Shown: positions 43,684 to 52,866, numbered from the stretch's first letter. The stretch is DNA of 64,000 nucleotides from RYN-124 sp033851845 (GCA_033851845.1 JAWWOH010000119.1:1-64000); one strand, 5' to 3'. The notes: generated from the sequence alone by a model not told the origin. Made by a program: numbers and translations.

Positions 43684-44672
43684 GCCGTCCGTGGCCGGCG
43701 GCCTCGGCCACCGGCGTCGGGAGCATGCCCGGCACCGACCCGGTGGAGGCCATCCGCGTCGTCCTCGGTGAGCTCCCCGACCTGCCGTTCCTGCCGGAGC
43801 TCCCCGCCCGTGGCCCACACGCCGATCTCACCGCGCGCGCCGCGGCCCTGCTCGTGGACCTGTACGCCGACCTGCAGCCGAGCGGGTGGCGGATCGCGCC
43901 CCGGCCGGGTCGCGACATCCGCCGGGCCCGCGACCTGCTGGCGCGCGACCTGGACGCGCTCGAACAGGCAGGAGAGAGGCCCGGGCTGCTGAAGATTCAA
44001 GTCGCGGGTCCGTGGACGCTCGCCGCAACGCTGGAGCTCACCAGGGGAGACCGCGTACTGGCCGACCCGACCGCCGTCGACGACCTCGCCCAGAGCCTGG
44101 CCGAAGGCCTCGCTGCGCACATCGCCGACGTCTCACGTCGACTGCCCGGTACGACGATCATCGTGCAGCTCGACGAGCCGGCACTGCCCGCCGTCCTCGC
44201 CGCGCAGATCCCCACGGCGAGCGGCTACGGCCGGCTTCGCCCGCCCGACGAGCAGACCGCGAAGGACCGGTTGCGTACCGTCCTCGACGTCGCCGACGAC
44301 AGCGTCGTGCACTGCTGTGCGGCCGCGCCCCCCGTCGGCCTGCTCCGGGCGGCCGGGGCGGGCGTCATCTCGCTCGACGCGGCCGTGCTGACGCCGCGCG
44401 ACGACGACGCCATCGGGCAGGCGCTGGAGGAAGGCGCCGGGCTGCTGATCGGACTGGTGCCTGGTGTGGATGCCGATCTGTCCGACCTCGTCAGCAGAAT
44501 GGAGCCGGTGAGGGAGATGTGGCGACGGCTCGGGCTGCCGGCCGAGATGCTGCCCGTTGCCGTTGTCGTGACACCAGGCTGCGGTCTGGCAGGTGCGTCG
44601 CCGGCCTACGCCCGGCGGGCTCTCGCGAGCTGTGTCGAGATCGCGCGTCGGCTGGGCGAGGAGCCCCTGTGA
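43680..44672 (+). CDS. MetE-like protein (UroD/MetE C-terminal fold)
   Basis: A 330-residue protein resembling the C-terminal, catalytic half of cobalamin-independent methionine synthase. Candidate Zn ligands are in VVHCCAAAPP (His-Cys) and TPGCGLAGA (Cys); VQLDEPALPAVL matches the substrate-side DEP motif. The N-terminal half of MetE, needed for folate polyglutamate, is absent. Such stand-alone proteins are annotated as methionine synthase II but their methyl donor is usually unproven. GTG start overlaps the upstream stop. Confidence 0.82.
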   Translation: MSRPWPAASATGVGSMPGTDPVEAIRVVLGELPDLPFLPELPARGPHADLTARAAALLVDLYADLQPSGWRIAPRPGRDIRRARDLLARDLDALEQAGERPGLLKIQVAGPWTLAATLELTRGDRVLADPTAVDDLAQSLAEGLAAHIADVSRRLPGTTIIVQLDEPALPAVLAAQIPTASGYGRLRPPDEQTAKDRLRTVLDVADDSVVHCCAAAPPVGLLRAAGAGVISLDAAVLTPRDDDAIGQALEEGAGLLIGLVPGVDADLSDLVSRMEPVREMWRRLGLPAEMLPVAVVVTPGCGLAGASPAYARRALASCVEIARRLGEEPL

Positions 44673-44687
44673 GCGATCGAGAACGTC

Positions 44688-46772
44688 GTGGTGAGTGAGC
44701 TCGTCGACGGCGTGCCCGCGGCGGACAGGGAGCGGCACGCCGAGCTGTCCCGGACACTCGACGACCTGGCGTTCCGCTACTACGTCCTGGCCCAGCCCAC
44801 GGTGTCCGATGCGGAGTACGACGGGCTGATGCGCGAGCTGACCGGGCTCGAGGAGAGGTGGCCCACGCTTCGTACGCCGGACTCGCCGAGCCAGCGGGTG
44901 ATGGAGACCTTCTCCACCGACTTCACGCCGGTGGAGCACCTCGAGCGGCTGATGAGCCTGGACAACGTCTTCACGGAGGACGAGCTTCGGGCCTGGGCGA
45001 CCCGCACCGAGCGCGAGGGGCGGCCGCGCTACCTCTGCGAGCTGAAGATCGACGGGCTCGCGGTTGCGCTCGTCTACCGCAACGGGGTGCTCGAGCGCGC
45101 CGCGACCCGCGGCGACGGGCGGATGGGCGAGGACATCACTCCCAACGTCCGCACGGTGCGCAACGTCCCGAAACGGCTCGCGGGCAGCGGATGGCCGGCC
45201 GTGCTCGAGGTCCGCGGCGAGGTGTTCATCGCCACCGCCGACTTCGAGGAGCTGAACAAGCGGCTGATGGACGAGGGCAAGCCGCCGCTGGTCAACCCGC
45301 GCAACGGGGCCGCGGGCAGCCTGCGTCAGAAGGACCCACGGGTCACCGCCTCGCGGCCGCTGACGCTGACCCTGCACGGGATCGGTCATCGCGACGGCTG
45401 GGAGCCCGACTCGCAGTCCGAGGCCTACGCGCAGCTGGCCGAGTGGGGCCTGCCCGTCGCGTCTCGGTACGAGGTGTTCGACGACATCGACGGCGCGCTC
45501 GGCTACATCGCGGGGTACGGCGAGCACCGCCACGCCGTCGAGCACGAGATCGACGGCGTCGTCGTCAAGGTCGACCAGCTGCCGCTCCAGCGTCGGCTCG
45601 GGGCGACCTCGAAGGCGCCGCGCTGGGCGATCGCGCACAAGTACCCGCCCGAGGAGGTCACGACCCGGCTGCTCGGCATCGAGGTCAACACCGGCCGCAC
45701 CGGTCGTGCGACACCCTTTGCCGTTCTCGAACCGGTCCATGTCGGCGGCGTGATGGTCGGGATGGCGACCCTGCACAACGCGCAAGAGGTCGCCCGCAAG
45801 GACGTGCGCATCGGGGACATGGTCTTCGTACGACGGGCCGGTGACGTGATCCCGGAGGTGCTCGGGCCGGTCGTCGACGACGAGCACGCAGCGAGGCCGC
45901 GCTGGGTGATGCCCACGACGTGCCGGTCGTGCGGCACACCGCTTGCGCCGGCGAAGGAAGGCGACGTCGACCTGCGGTGCCCCAACGCCCGGTCCTGCCC
46001 GTCGCAGCTGCGGGAGCGCATCTTCGCGATGGCCGGCCGCGGCGCTTTCGACATCGAGGGGTTGGGGTTCAAGGCGGCCGATGCGCTGCTGCACGACGGA
46101 GTCGTCCATGACGAGGGCGATGTCTTCGGCCTCGACGAGGAGCAGCTTCTGCGCAGCGACTTCTTCCGCAACAAGGACGGATCGCTGAGCGCCAACGGCC
46201 AGCTGCTGCTGGCCAACCTCGAGAAGGCGAAGGACCAGCCGCTGTGGCGGGTGATCGTCGCCCTCAGCATCCGGCACGTCGGTCCGACTGCTGCCCGCGA
46301 GCTCGCCCGCGGCTTGCGCAGCATGGACCGCATCCGCGAGGCCGGCGAGGAGGAGCTCGCCGCGGTGGACGGAGTCGGCCCGACGATCGCCCAGGTCGTG
46401 CGGGAGTGGTTCGACGTCGACTGGCACCGCGAGATCGTCCGCAAGTGGGACGAGGCAGGCGTGCGGATGGCCGACGAGGGCGCCGACGAAGGCCCGCGTC
46501 CGCTGGAGGGCATCATCGTGGTCATCACCGGAACGCTCGAGTCCTACAGCCGTGACGGCGCGACCGAGGCAGTGCAGGCTCTCGGCGGGAAGGTCACCGG
46601 CAGCGTCTCGAAGAAGACCGACTTCGTGGTCGTCGGCGCCGACCCCGGAGCGAGCAAGTACGAGAAGGCCGTCAAGCTCGGCGTACCAACTCTCGACGAC
46701 GCCGGACTGTCCGTCCTGCTCGCGCAGGGCCCCGACGCCGCCCGAGCCGTCGCGATGCCCATCGAGCTGTAG
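44688..46772 (+). CDS. ligA: NAD-dependent DNA ligase
   Basis: A 694-residue NAD+-dependent ligase that seals nicks in replication and repair. Domain Ia and nucleotidyltransferase carry the adenylated K120 (CELKIDGLAV); the OB fold and the Cys4 zinc finger (TTCRSCGTPL and RCPNARSCPSQL) follow, then helix-hairpin-helix repeats (EEELAAVDGVGPTIAQ) and a C-terminal BRCT domain (about 605-690, GIIVVITGTLESYSRDGA). Start GTG 44688 or the neighbouring GTG 44691. It begins 15 bases after the MetE-like stop. Confidence 0.97.
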   Translation: MVSELVDGVPAADRERHAELSRTLDDLAFRYYVLAQPTVSDAEYDGLMRELTGLEERWPTLRTPDSPSQRVMETFSTDFTPVEHLERLMSLDNVFTEDELRAWATRTEREGRPRYLCELKIDGLAVALVYRNGVLERAATRGDGRMGEDITPNVRTVRNVPKRLAGSGWPAVLEVRGEVFIATADFEELNKRLMDEGKPPLVNPRNGAAGSLRQKDPRVTASRPLTLTLHGIGHRDGWEPDSQSEAYAQLAEWGLPVASRYEVFDDIDGALGYIAGYGEHRHAVEHEIDGVVVKVDQLPLQRRLGATSKAPRWAIAHKYPPEEVTTRLLGIEVNTGRTGRATPFAVLEPVHVGGVMVGMATLHNAQEVARKDVRIGDMVFVRRAGDVIPEVLGPVVDDEHAARPRWVMPTTCRSCGTPLAPAKEGDVDLRCPNARSCPSQLRERIFAMAGRGAFDIEGLGFKAADALLHDGVVHDEGDVFGLDEEQLLRSDFFRNKDGSLSANGQLLLANLEKAKDQPLWRVIVALSIRHVGPTAARELARGLRSMDRIREAGEEELAAVDGVGPTIAQVVREWFDVDWHREIVRKWDEAGVRMADEGADEGPRPLEGIIVVITGTLESYSRDGATEAVQALGGKVTGSVSKKTDFVVVGADPGASKYEKAVKLGVPTLDDAGLSVLLAQGPDAARAVAMPIEL

Positions 46773-46775
46773 CTC

Positions 46776-47429
46776 TCAGACGCCGCCCGCCACGGCGACG
46801 ACGGTTGCCGTGATGCCGGCCAGGTGCCGGAGGCGCAGGAGCTCCGATGCACGGAACAACGGGCCACCGGGACGGCCCAGCAGCACGACACGGCAGGGGT
46901 CACCGACCGGAGCAGCAGCCAGCTCGGTTGCGAGCAGCTTCCACTGCCGGGGGACCCACGTCTCGCTTGTGTCGACGCGGCGGGCCGACGTCAGCGGCAG
47001 CCAGCTCGGATCGACGCTGCTCACCTCCGGTGCGCCGCGGCTGGCCCACACGACTCGTCCGTCGTCGACGAGCAGCGCCCAGCCGGCCCGGAACACACCA
47101 GGTGCGCCCTCGATGAACACCTGCAACGCGTCGACCGGAGATGCGGCGAGTGCCTCCATCAGCTCGACGTCTCCGTGCAGGTCCGCGGCGCCGGTGTACG
47201 GCCGGAGCGACTCCACGACCACGCCGGGCACCGACTGAGCGGCTGTGATCAGCCGATCCACCAACGCGCCCGCCGGCAGCTCGACGACGAGGTCGTCGAC
47301 AGCCCCGTCCGGCCCCCGCTCAACGACATCGAGGCTGACGATGTCCGCCCCGGCATCACCCAGAGCCGTCGCGACCGCGCCGAGCATGCCGGGTCGGTCG
47401 GGCACGACGACGCGCAGCAGGAAGGCCAC
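46776..47429 (-). CDS. ACT-domain protein
   Basis: A 217-residue protein starting with an ACT domain (FLLRVVVPDRPGMLGAVATALGDAGADIVSLDVV), the fold that often binds amino acids. A second half (about residues 80-217) includes SARRVDTSETWVPRQWKLLA, of unknown fold. The start is placed at GTG 47427-47429, directly before the domain; an in-frame start at 47471 would add 14 residues without homology. A regulatory or ligand-sensing role is likely but unproven. It converges with ligA, 3 bp apart. Confidence 0.75.
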   Translation of the reverse strand: MAFLLRVVVPDRPGMLGAVATALGDAGADIVSLDVVERGPDGAVDDLVVELPAGALVDRLITAAQSVPGVVVESLRPYTGAADLHGDVELMEALAASPVDALQVFIEGAPGVFRAGWALLVDDGRVVWASRGAPEVSSVDPSWLPLTSARRVDTSETWVPRQWKLLATELAAAPVGDPCRVVLLGRPGGPLFRASELLRLRHLAGITATVVAVAGGV

Positions 47430-47544
47430 GCCCCCAGGCTGCCCGATCCGTGTGACGCTGGTGTTGCACACCGGTGTCGAAACGCGGCGAACCTTCCGAC
47501 CCGCGGCGGGCTCTACGGGTCATCGTCGATGAAAGGACCTCGCC

Positions 47545-48126
47545 GTGCGTCGACTCGTCGCCATCGCGCTGCCACTTGTCGCTTCAGCCGGAATGCTCCC
47601 CGCCGGTGCCACTCCAGCTGCCCGGACCGCGCGGCTGGCCGAGGTCGGCATCAGTGTCCCCGCCGGCCATGGCCTGACCATCCGGATGACCCTCAACGCG
47701 ATTCGGGCCGACGCGGGCGACCGTCTGGAGGCGAGCATCTCGACATGCGGTCGCACCTGCGGCCCGGCCCGGTCCTTCGCCGGCCCACTGCCGAGCGGTG
47801 CGCTGCAGCTCGATCCGCAGCAGGCCAGCGGCCGGCTGCACACCTCACTCGGCGGACTGCCCCTACAGGTCAGCTGGGTGCCGCAGCTCGGCGCAGGCGT
47901 CGAACGGGGATACGTCGACGGGGGTGGCGGCACCACCGACATCTCGACCGGCACGTACCGCGGTGACGACGCCGTGGCCGCGGTCAGCGTCGCCGGCCGG
48001 AGCTGTCACGGTCGAGCGACAGTTGGCACGGAGGCGGACGTGAGCCTGTCGGACAGTCGCAACAACCCTGAACCCCTGTCCCGTCTGCGCATCACGGCCG
48101 TCGGCGCTCCCAGCTGCACCGGCTGA
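47545..48126 (+). CDS. Hypothetical secreted protein
   Basis: A 193-residue secreted protein: signal peptide RRLVAIALPLVASAGMLPAGA (cleavage near residue 24), then a beta-rich body with Cys pairs at CGRTCGP and SCHGRA...SCTG, so probably two disulfides. No family recognised. GTG 47545 with AAAGGA upstream. Between the ACT gene and gatC, with 72 bp to gatC. Confidence 0.75.
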   Translation: MRRLVAIALPLVASAGMLPAGATPAARTARLAEVGISVPAGHGLTIRMTLNAIRADAGDRLEASISTCGRTCGPARSFAGPLPSGALQLDPQQASGRLHTSLGGLPLQVSWVPQLGAGVERGYVDGGGGTTDISTGTYRGDDAVAAVSVAGRSCHGRATVGTEADVSLSDSRNNPEPLSRLRITAVGAPSCTG

Positions 48127-48157
48127 GAGATCGGGCGAGGGGCCGTTGCCTCCGCCC

Positions 48158-48163
48158 TAGACT
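48158..48163 (+). promoter_or_regulatory. Candidate -10 box of the gatCA-VOC-gatB operon
   Basis: TAGACT predicts +1 near 48170 and a 29-nt leader that includes GGGAG (48190-48194) before the gatC ATG. Confidence 0.4.
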
Positions 48164-48198
48164 GCGGACCCGTCCTGCTCGCTGTCCCCGGGAGCCGC

Positions 48199-48501
48199 AT
48201 GTCCGAGATCACCCGCGCAGAGGTAGCCCACCTCGCGCGGCTCGCCCGGCTGGCGCTGCAGGACGACGAGCTGGACCGGCTGGCCAGCCAGCTCGACGTC
48301 ATCCTCGGAGCCGTCGCGAAGATCGGTGAGGTCAGTGACGCCGAAGGCGTCACGCCGATGACGCACGCCGTACCTCTCGAGAACGTCATGCGGCCCGATG
48401 TCTTGGTGGCCTCCATGCCGCGCGACGACGTACTCGCAGGTGCGCCGGCGGCCGAGGACGGCCGGTTCCGTGTCCCGCGCATCCTCGACGAGGACCAATG
48501 A
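48199..48501 (+). CDS. gatC: Asp/Glu-tRNA amidotransferase subunit C
   Basis: A 100-residue belt subunit of the GatCAB complex, which converts misacylated Glu-tRNA(Gln) and Asp-tRNA(Asn) to the correct amides. Typical opening ITRAEVAHLARLARL with the end RVPRILDEDQ. ATG start with GGGAG 4 nt upstream. Stop overlaps the gatA ATG (ATGA). First gene of the operon. Confidence 0.95.
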   Translation: MSEITRAEVAHLARLARLALQDDELDRLASQLDVILGAVAKIGEVSDAEGVTPMTHAVPLENVMRPDVLVASMPRDDVLAGAPAAEDGRFRVPRILDEDQ

Positions 48502-49961
48502 CCGACCTCACGCGGATGACGGCGGCCGAGCTGGCTGCGACGATCGCGTCGAAGCAGAGCAGCGCCGTCGAGGTCGCGCAGGCCCACCTGGACCGCATCG
48601 CCAAGGTGGACGGGCAGCTGCACGCCTTCCTGCACGTCGACGCGGAGGGCGCCCTCGCGACCGCCCGCAAGGTCGACTCGGGTGAGCTCACCGGGCCGCT
48701 CGCCGGCGTCCCTCTCGCACTGAAGGACGTGATCGTCCAGCAGGGCGTGCCGACGACGGTCGGCTCGCGCATCCTCGAGGGCTGGCGGCCGCCGTACGAC
48801 GCGACCGTCGTCACTCGGCTGAAGGACGCGGGCGTCGTCATCCTCGGCAAGACCAACATGGACGAGTTCGCGATGGGCTCGTCCACCGAGCACAGCGCCT
48901 ACGGCCCGACCCACAACCCCTGGGACCTGGCTCGCATCCCGGGCGGATCCGGCGGCGGCTCGAGCGCCGCCGTCGCGTCGTACGAAGCGCCCCTTGCCAT
49001 CGGCACCGACACCGGCGGTTCGATCCGGCAGCCTGCGGCGGTCACCGGCACGGTCGGTGTCAAGCCGACGTACGGCGGGGTGAGCCGCTTCGGGTTGGTC
49101 GCGTTCTCCAGCAGCCTCGACCAGGCCGGCCCGTGTGCGCGGACCGTGATGGATGCAGCGCTCCTGCACGAGGTCATCGCCGGCCACGACCCGCGCGACT
49201 CGACGTCGATCCCGGCACCCGTCCCGCCGGTCGTCGAGGCCGCCCGCCAGGCAGATGTCAGCGGCATGACGATCGGTGTCGTCAAGGAGCTTGCCGGTGA
49301 GGGCTACCAGCCGGGTGTCGAGCAGCGCTTTGCCGAAGCCGTCGAGACGCTGACCGGTCTCGGCGCGAAGGTCGTCGAGGTCAGCTGCCCGCACTTCGCC
49401 TATGCGCTCCCGGCCTACTACCTCATCGCGCCGTCCGAGGCGTCCAGCAACCTCGCGCGCTTCGACAGCGTGCGCTACGGCCTGCGCGTCGGTGACGACG
49501 GGGACCGCAGCCTGGAGGAGGTCATGTCGCTCACGCGGGCGCAGGGCTTCGGCGCGGAGGTCAAGAGACGCATCATCCTCGGCACCTACGCGCTGTCATC
49601 CGGTTACTACGACGCCTACTACGGACAGGCGCAGAAGGTTCGCAGCCTGATCACGCGCGACTTCACCGACGCGTTCGCGGTCGCCGACGTGCTCGTCTCG
49701 CCGGCCGCGCCGACCGTCGCGTTCCCGCTCGGGGAGAAGCTCTCCGACCCGCTCGCGATGTATCGCCAGGACCTCGCGACGATCCCTTCGAACCTGTACG
49801 GCGGGCCGGCGATGTCGCTGCCGTGCGGCCTGTCGGACGGGCTCCCCGTCGGCCTGCAGATCATGGCGCCGACGATGCGCGACGAGCTGCTCTACCGGGT
49901 CGGGGCCGCGTTCGAGGCCGCGATGCCCGCGCCCGTGCCGCCGCTGGACTGGGAGGGCTGA
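48498..49961 (+). CDS. gatA: Asp/Glu-tRNA amidotransferase subunit A (glutaminase)
   Basis: A 487-residue amidase-signature enzyme that releases ammonia from glutamine for GatB. The Ser-cisSer-Lys triad is K76 (PLALKDVIV), S151 (PGGSGGGSS) and S175 (TDTGGSIRQPA), spaced as in characterised GatA. ATG overlaps the gatC stop, and the stop TGA overlaps the next ATG by one base. Its presence suggests indirect amidation for Gln-tRNA, Asn-tRNA or both. Confidence 0.97.
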   Translation: MTDLTRMTAAELAATIASKQSSAVEVAQAHLDRIAKVDGQLHAFLHVDAEGALATARKVDSGELTGPLAGVPLALKDVIVQQGVPTTVGSRILEGWRPPYDATVVTRLKDAGVVILGKTNMDEFAMGSSTEHSAYGPTHNPWDLARIPGGSGGGSSAAVASYEAPLAIGTDTGGSIRQPAAVTGTVGVKPTYGGVSRFGLVAFSSSLDQAGPCARTVMDAALLHEVIAGHDPRDSTSIPAPVPPVVEAARQADVSGMTIGVVKELAGEGYQPGVEQRFAEAVETLTGLGAKVVEVSCPHFAYALPAYYLIAPSEASSNLARFDSVRYGLRVGDDGDRSLEEVMSLTRAQGFGAEVKRRIILGTYALSSGYYDAYYGQAQKVRSLITRDFTDAFAVADVLVSPAAPTVAFPLGEKLSDPLAMYRQDLATIPSNLYGGPAMSLPCGLSDGLPVGLQIMAPTMRDELLYRVGAAFEAAMPAPVPPLDWEG

Positions 49962-50383
49962 TGCAGGTCGCCATCGACTGCGCCGATCCGGGCGCGCTCG
50001 CGCAGTTCTGGGCCGCGGCGCTGCCCCGCTACCAGGTGCAGCCTCCGCCACCCGGCTTCGACAGCTGGGAGGCGTTCCTCGAGGAGCAGTCGGTGCCGAA
50101 GGAGGAGTGGAACTCCCGGTCCGCGATCGTCGCGCTCGACTCCAACGGACCCCGACTGTTCTTCCAGCGCGTGCCCGAGGCCAAGACGGTCAAGAACCGC
50201 GTCCACCTGGACCTGCACGCGGGCGGTGGACCGTCGGTGCCGCTCGACGAGCAGCGCGCGAAGGTCCGGGCCGAGGTCGCGCGGCTGCAGTCGCTCGGGG
50301 CGTCGTACGTCGAAGAGCGCGAGGAGATGGGCGTCGTCTGGGCGGTCATGACCGACCCTGAGGGGAACGAGTTCTGCGCATGA
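49961..50383 (+). CDS. VOC-fold (glyoxalase-like) protein inside the gatCAB operon
   Basis: A 140-residue protein with the glyoxalase-like fold: IDCADPGALAQFWAAAL at the start, PRLFFQRVPEAKTVKNRVHLDL in the middle and WAVMTDPEGNEFCA at the end, the standard pattern of the many small VOC proteins of actinobacteria. Metal ligands are not obvious, so catalysis is uncertain. The ATG shares a base with the gatA stop, and the stop overlaps the gatB ATG (ATGA), so it is translated as part of the operon. No known link to tRNA amidation. Confidence 0.85.
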   Translation: MQVAIDCADPGALAQFWAAALPRYQVQPPPPGFDSWEAFLEEQSVPKEEWNSRSAIVALDSNGPRLFFQRVPEAKTVKNRVHLDLHAGGGPSVPLDEQRAKVRAEVARLQSLGASYVEEREEMGVVWAVMTDPEGNEFCA

Positions 50384-51870
50384 CGGTCCCTTATGCGGAA
50401 GCGCTCGAGGAGTTCGAGCCGGTCATCGGCCTCGAGACCCATGTCGAGCTCGGCACCGCGAGCAAGATGTTCTGCGGCTGCGACACGACGTTCGGCGCCG
50501 ACCCCAACACCCACACCTGCGCGGTCTGCCTAGGCCTGCCCGGCTCGCTGCCGGTCGTCAACGCCAAGGCGATCGAGTCGACGATCCGCATCGGGCTCGC
50601 GCTGCACTGCGACATCGCGACGTGGTGCCGGTTCGCGCGGAAGAACTACTTCTACCCGGACATGCCGAAGAACTTCCAGACCTCTCAGTACGACGAGCCG
50701 CTGTGCACCGACGGCTACCTCGACGTCGAGGTGGATGGCGAGACCGTGCGGGTGCCGATCGAACGGGTCCACCTCGAGGAGGACACAGGCAAGTCGCTGC
50801 ACGTCGGCGGCGCCACCGGGCGCATCCACGGCGCGTCGCACAGCCTCGTCGACTACAACCGGGCCGGCATCCCGCTCGTCGAGATCGTCACCAAGCCGGT
50901 CGTCGGCACGAAGCACCGGCCGGCCGAGGTCGCCAAGGCCTACGTCACCGAGCTGCGCGACGTCCTGCGCGGCCTCGGCGTCAGCGACGTGAAGATGGAG
51001 CAGGGGTCGCTGCGCTGCGACGTCAACGTGTCGCTCAACCGCCCCGGCGACGACTGGGGGACACGTTCCGAGACCAAGAACGTCAACTCGCTGCGCTCCG
51101 TCGAGCGTGCCGTCCGCTCGGAGGTCGAGCGGCAGGCCGCCCGGCTGCGCGCCGGCGAGCGGATCGTGCAGGAGACCCGGCACTTCCACGAGGACACCGG
51201 CCTGTCGACGTCGGGGCGCTCCAAGGAGGAGGCGACCGACTACCGCTACTTCCCGGAGCCGGACCTCGTCCCCATCGCCCCGAACGCAGCCTGGGTGAAG
51301 GAGCTCGAGGCGACGATCCCCGAGGCACCGTCGGTGCGCCGGCGTCAGCTCGTCGAGCAGCTCGCGCTGTCGGCGCTCGACGCCGAGGCGATGACCAACG
51401 CGGGCGTGCTCGATCTCGTGCTGGCCACGGTCGACGCGGGCGCGCCCGCCGCTGAGGCTCGCAACTGGTGGCTCGGCCACCTCGCGCAGTCGGCGAACGC
51501 GGCCGGCGTGGAGCCGGCCGAGTTGGCCATCACGCCTCCTCAGGTCGCCCGCGTCGTCGAGCTCGTCGCCGACGGCTCCCTCACCGCCGGCCTGGCCCGC
51601 CAGGTCGTCGACGGCGTGCTTGCGGGCGAGGGCGAGCCCGACGACGTGGTCGAAGCGCGCGGCCTGGCGGTGGTGTCTGACGAGGGTGCGCTCACGACGG
51701 CCGTCGACGCCGCGATCGCGAGCGACGCCGATGCAGCGGACAAGGTGCGAGCCGGCAAGGTCCAGGCGGTCGGTGCGCTCGTCGGATCGGTCATGAAGGC
51801 AACCCGCGGCCAGGCCGACGCCTCCGTCGTACGCCGGCTGCTACTCGAGCGCCTCGGAGTCAGCGAGTAG
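50380..51870 (+). CDS. gatB: Asp/Glu-tRNA amidotransferase subunit B
   Basis: A 496-residue subunit that binds the tRNA and carries out the phosphorylation/amidation of the misacylated aminoacyl group. Core motifs are IGLETHVELGTASKMFCGC, RKNYFYPDMPKNFQ, LVDYNRAGIPLVEIVTKP and DYRYFPEPDL; the C-terminal YqeY-like tRNA-binding tail ends with VVRRLLLERLGV. ATG overlaps the VOC stop. Its last 30 bases overlap the 3' end of the convergent YihY gene. Confidence 0.97.
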   Translation: MTVPYAEALEEFEPVIGLETHVELGTASKMFCGCDTTFGADPNTHTCAVCLGLPGSLPVVNAKAIESTIRIGLALHCDIATWCRFARKNYFYPDMPKNFQTSQYDEPLCTDGYLDVEVDGETVRVPIERVHLEEDTGKSLHVGGATGRIHGASHSLVDYNRAGIPLVEIVTKPVVGTKHRPAEVAKAYVTELRDVLRGLGVSDVKMEQGSLRCDVNVSLNRPGDDWGTRSETKNVNSLRSVERAVRSEVERQAARLRAGERIVQETRHFHEDTGLSTSGRSKEEATDYRYFPEPDLVPIAPNAAWVKELEATIPEAPSVRRRQLVEQLALSALDAEAMTNAGVLDLVLATVDAGAPAAEARNWWLGHLAQSANAAGVEPAELAITPPQVARVVELVADGSLTAGLARQVVDGVLAGEGEPDDVVEARGLAVVSDEGALTTAVDAAIASDADAADKVRAGKVQAVGALVGSVMKATRGQADASVVRRLLLERLGVSE

Positions 51871-52836
51871 CTCGGCCCGGCAGGCACGACGAGCCAGCAG
51901 GATGGCGTTGAGGGTCGCCCCGACGAGCAGCCCGAGGCACAGCAGGTAGAACCACGTCATCAGGATCAGCCCGCCCCCGAGCGCCCCCAGGAGGGGAGAT
52001 GACTTGATGACGATCTGCAGGTAGACGTTGAACCCGACCGAGGCCGCCAGCCAGAACAGGGCGGTGAGCAGGCCGCCAGGCAGACCGGATCGCCAGCGGG
52101 TCTGCCGGTCGGGGCAGATGTGGCACATCGTGGTCGCCCAGAGCACGAGCGAGACGAAGGCGACGGGCCAGCGCAGGTAGGACCAGAGGAAGTCGTACTG
52201 CCGCGACAGTCCGATGCTCGTCACGATGTCGACGCCCCGGCCGAAGAGCGGGCCCACCACCACGAGCGTCACGACGACCGCGCCGGTCAGCACGCTGCCG
52301 ATCCCCACGACGAGGCCGAGCCATCGCCGCTTCCACCAACCGCGGCGGTCGTGCACGTCGTAGACGACCGTGACCGTGTTGATGACGCCGGCGAAGGCCA
52401 TCGCTGTCGACACGAGGGCGATCACGGAGGCGACGGTCAGCGTGTTGCCGCCGGCCTCGAACAGGCCCTTCACGGTGTCGATCGCGCCGCTGGCCTCGTT
52501 GGTCAGCAGTCGGTTGAGGAAGTCGATGACGGCCTTCTCCACGCGTTGCGCGTTCGCCTCGCCGACGATGTGGCCGAGCTGGCCGAGTACGGCGGCGACG
52601 ACGAGCAGCGTCGGAAACACGGTGAGCGTCGCCATGAAGGCGTTCTCGGCCGCGAGCCCGAGCACGCGGTCCCGGTTGGTCTTGCGCCACACGTCTGCGA
52701 CCGTCCGCCCGGCCCACGCCACCGGGCCGCCGCGGATCGGGCGCTCGGCCTCCGCCTTCGTCGCGGCGGCGCGGGCCGCAGCACTGCGACGGTCGGCCTC
52801 GGCCGTCACCGCTGCAGAGGGAGAGGTCACGAGCAC
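51841..52836 (-). CDS. YihY/BrkB family membrane protein
   Basis: A 331-residue inner-membrane protein of the YihY/UPF0761 family with six predicted helices. Family features are ENAFMATLTVFPTLLVVAAVLG near the N-terminus, IALVSTAMAFAGVINTVTVVYDV, and the last helix LMTWFYLLCLGLLVGATLNAI. Despite the old label ribonuclease BN/BrkB, the function is unknown. N-terminal 45 residues are Ala/Arg-rich and cytoplasmic. GTG start. 3' end overlaps gatB by 30 nt. Confidence 0.87.
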   Translation of the reverse strand: MLVTSPSAAVTAEADRRSAAARAAATKAEAERPIRGGPVAWAGRTVADVWRKTNRDRVLGLAAENAFMATLTVFPTLLVVAAVLGQLGHIVGEANAQRVEKAVIDFLNRLLTNEASGAIDTVKGLFEAGGNTLTVASVIALVSTAMAFAGVINTVTVVYDVHDRRGWWKRRWLGLVVGIGSVLTGAVVVTLVVVGPLFGRGVDIVTSIGLSRQYDFLWSYLRWPVAFVSLVLWATTMCHICPDRQTRWRSGLPGGLLTALFWLAASVGFNVYLQIVIKSSPLLGALGGGLILMTWFYLLCLGLLVGATLNAILLARRACRAELLADSEALE

Positions 52837-52866
52837 ATTGTCGCCGATGATGGCGGTGCGAGCTGA

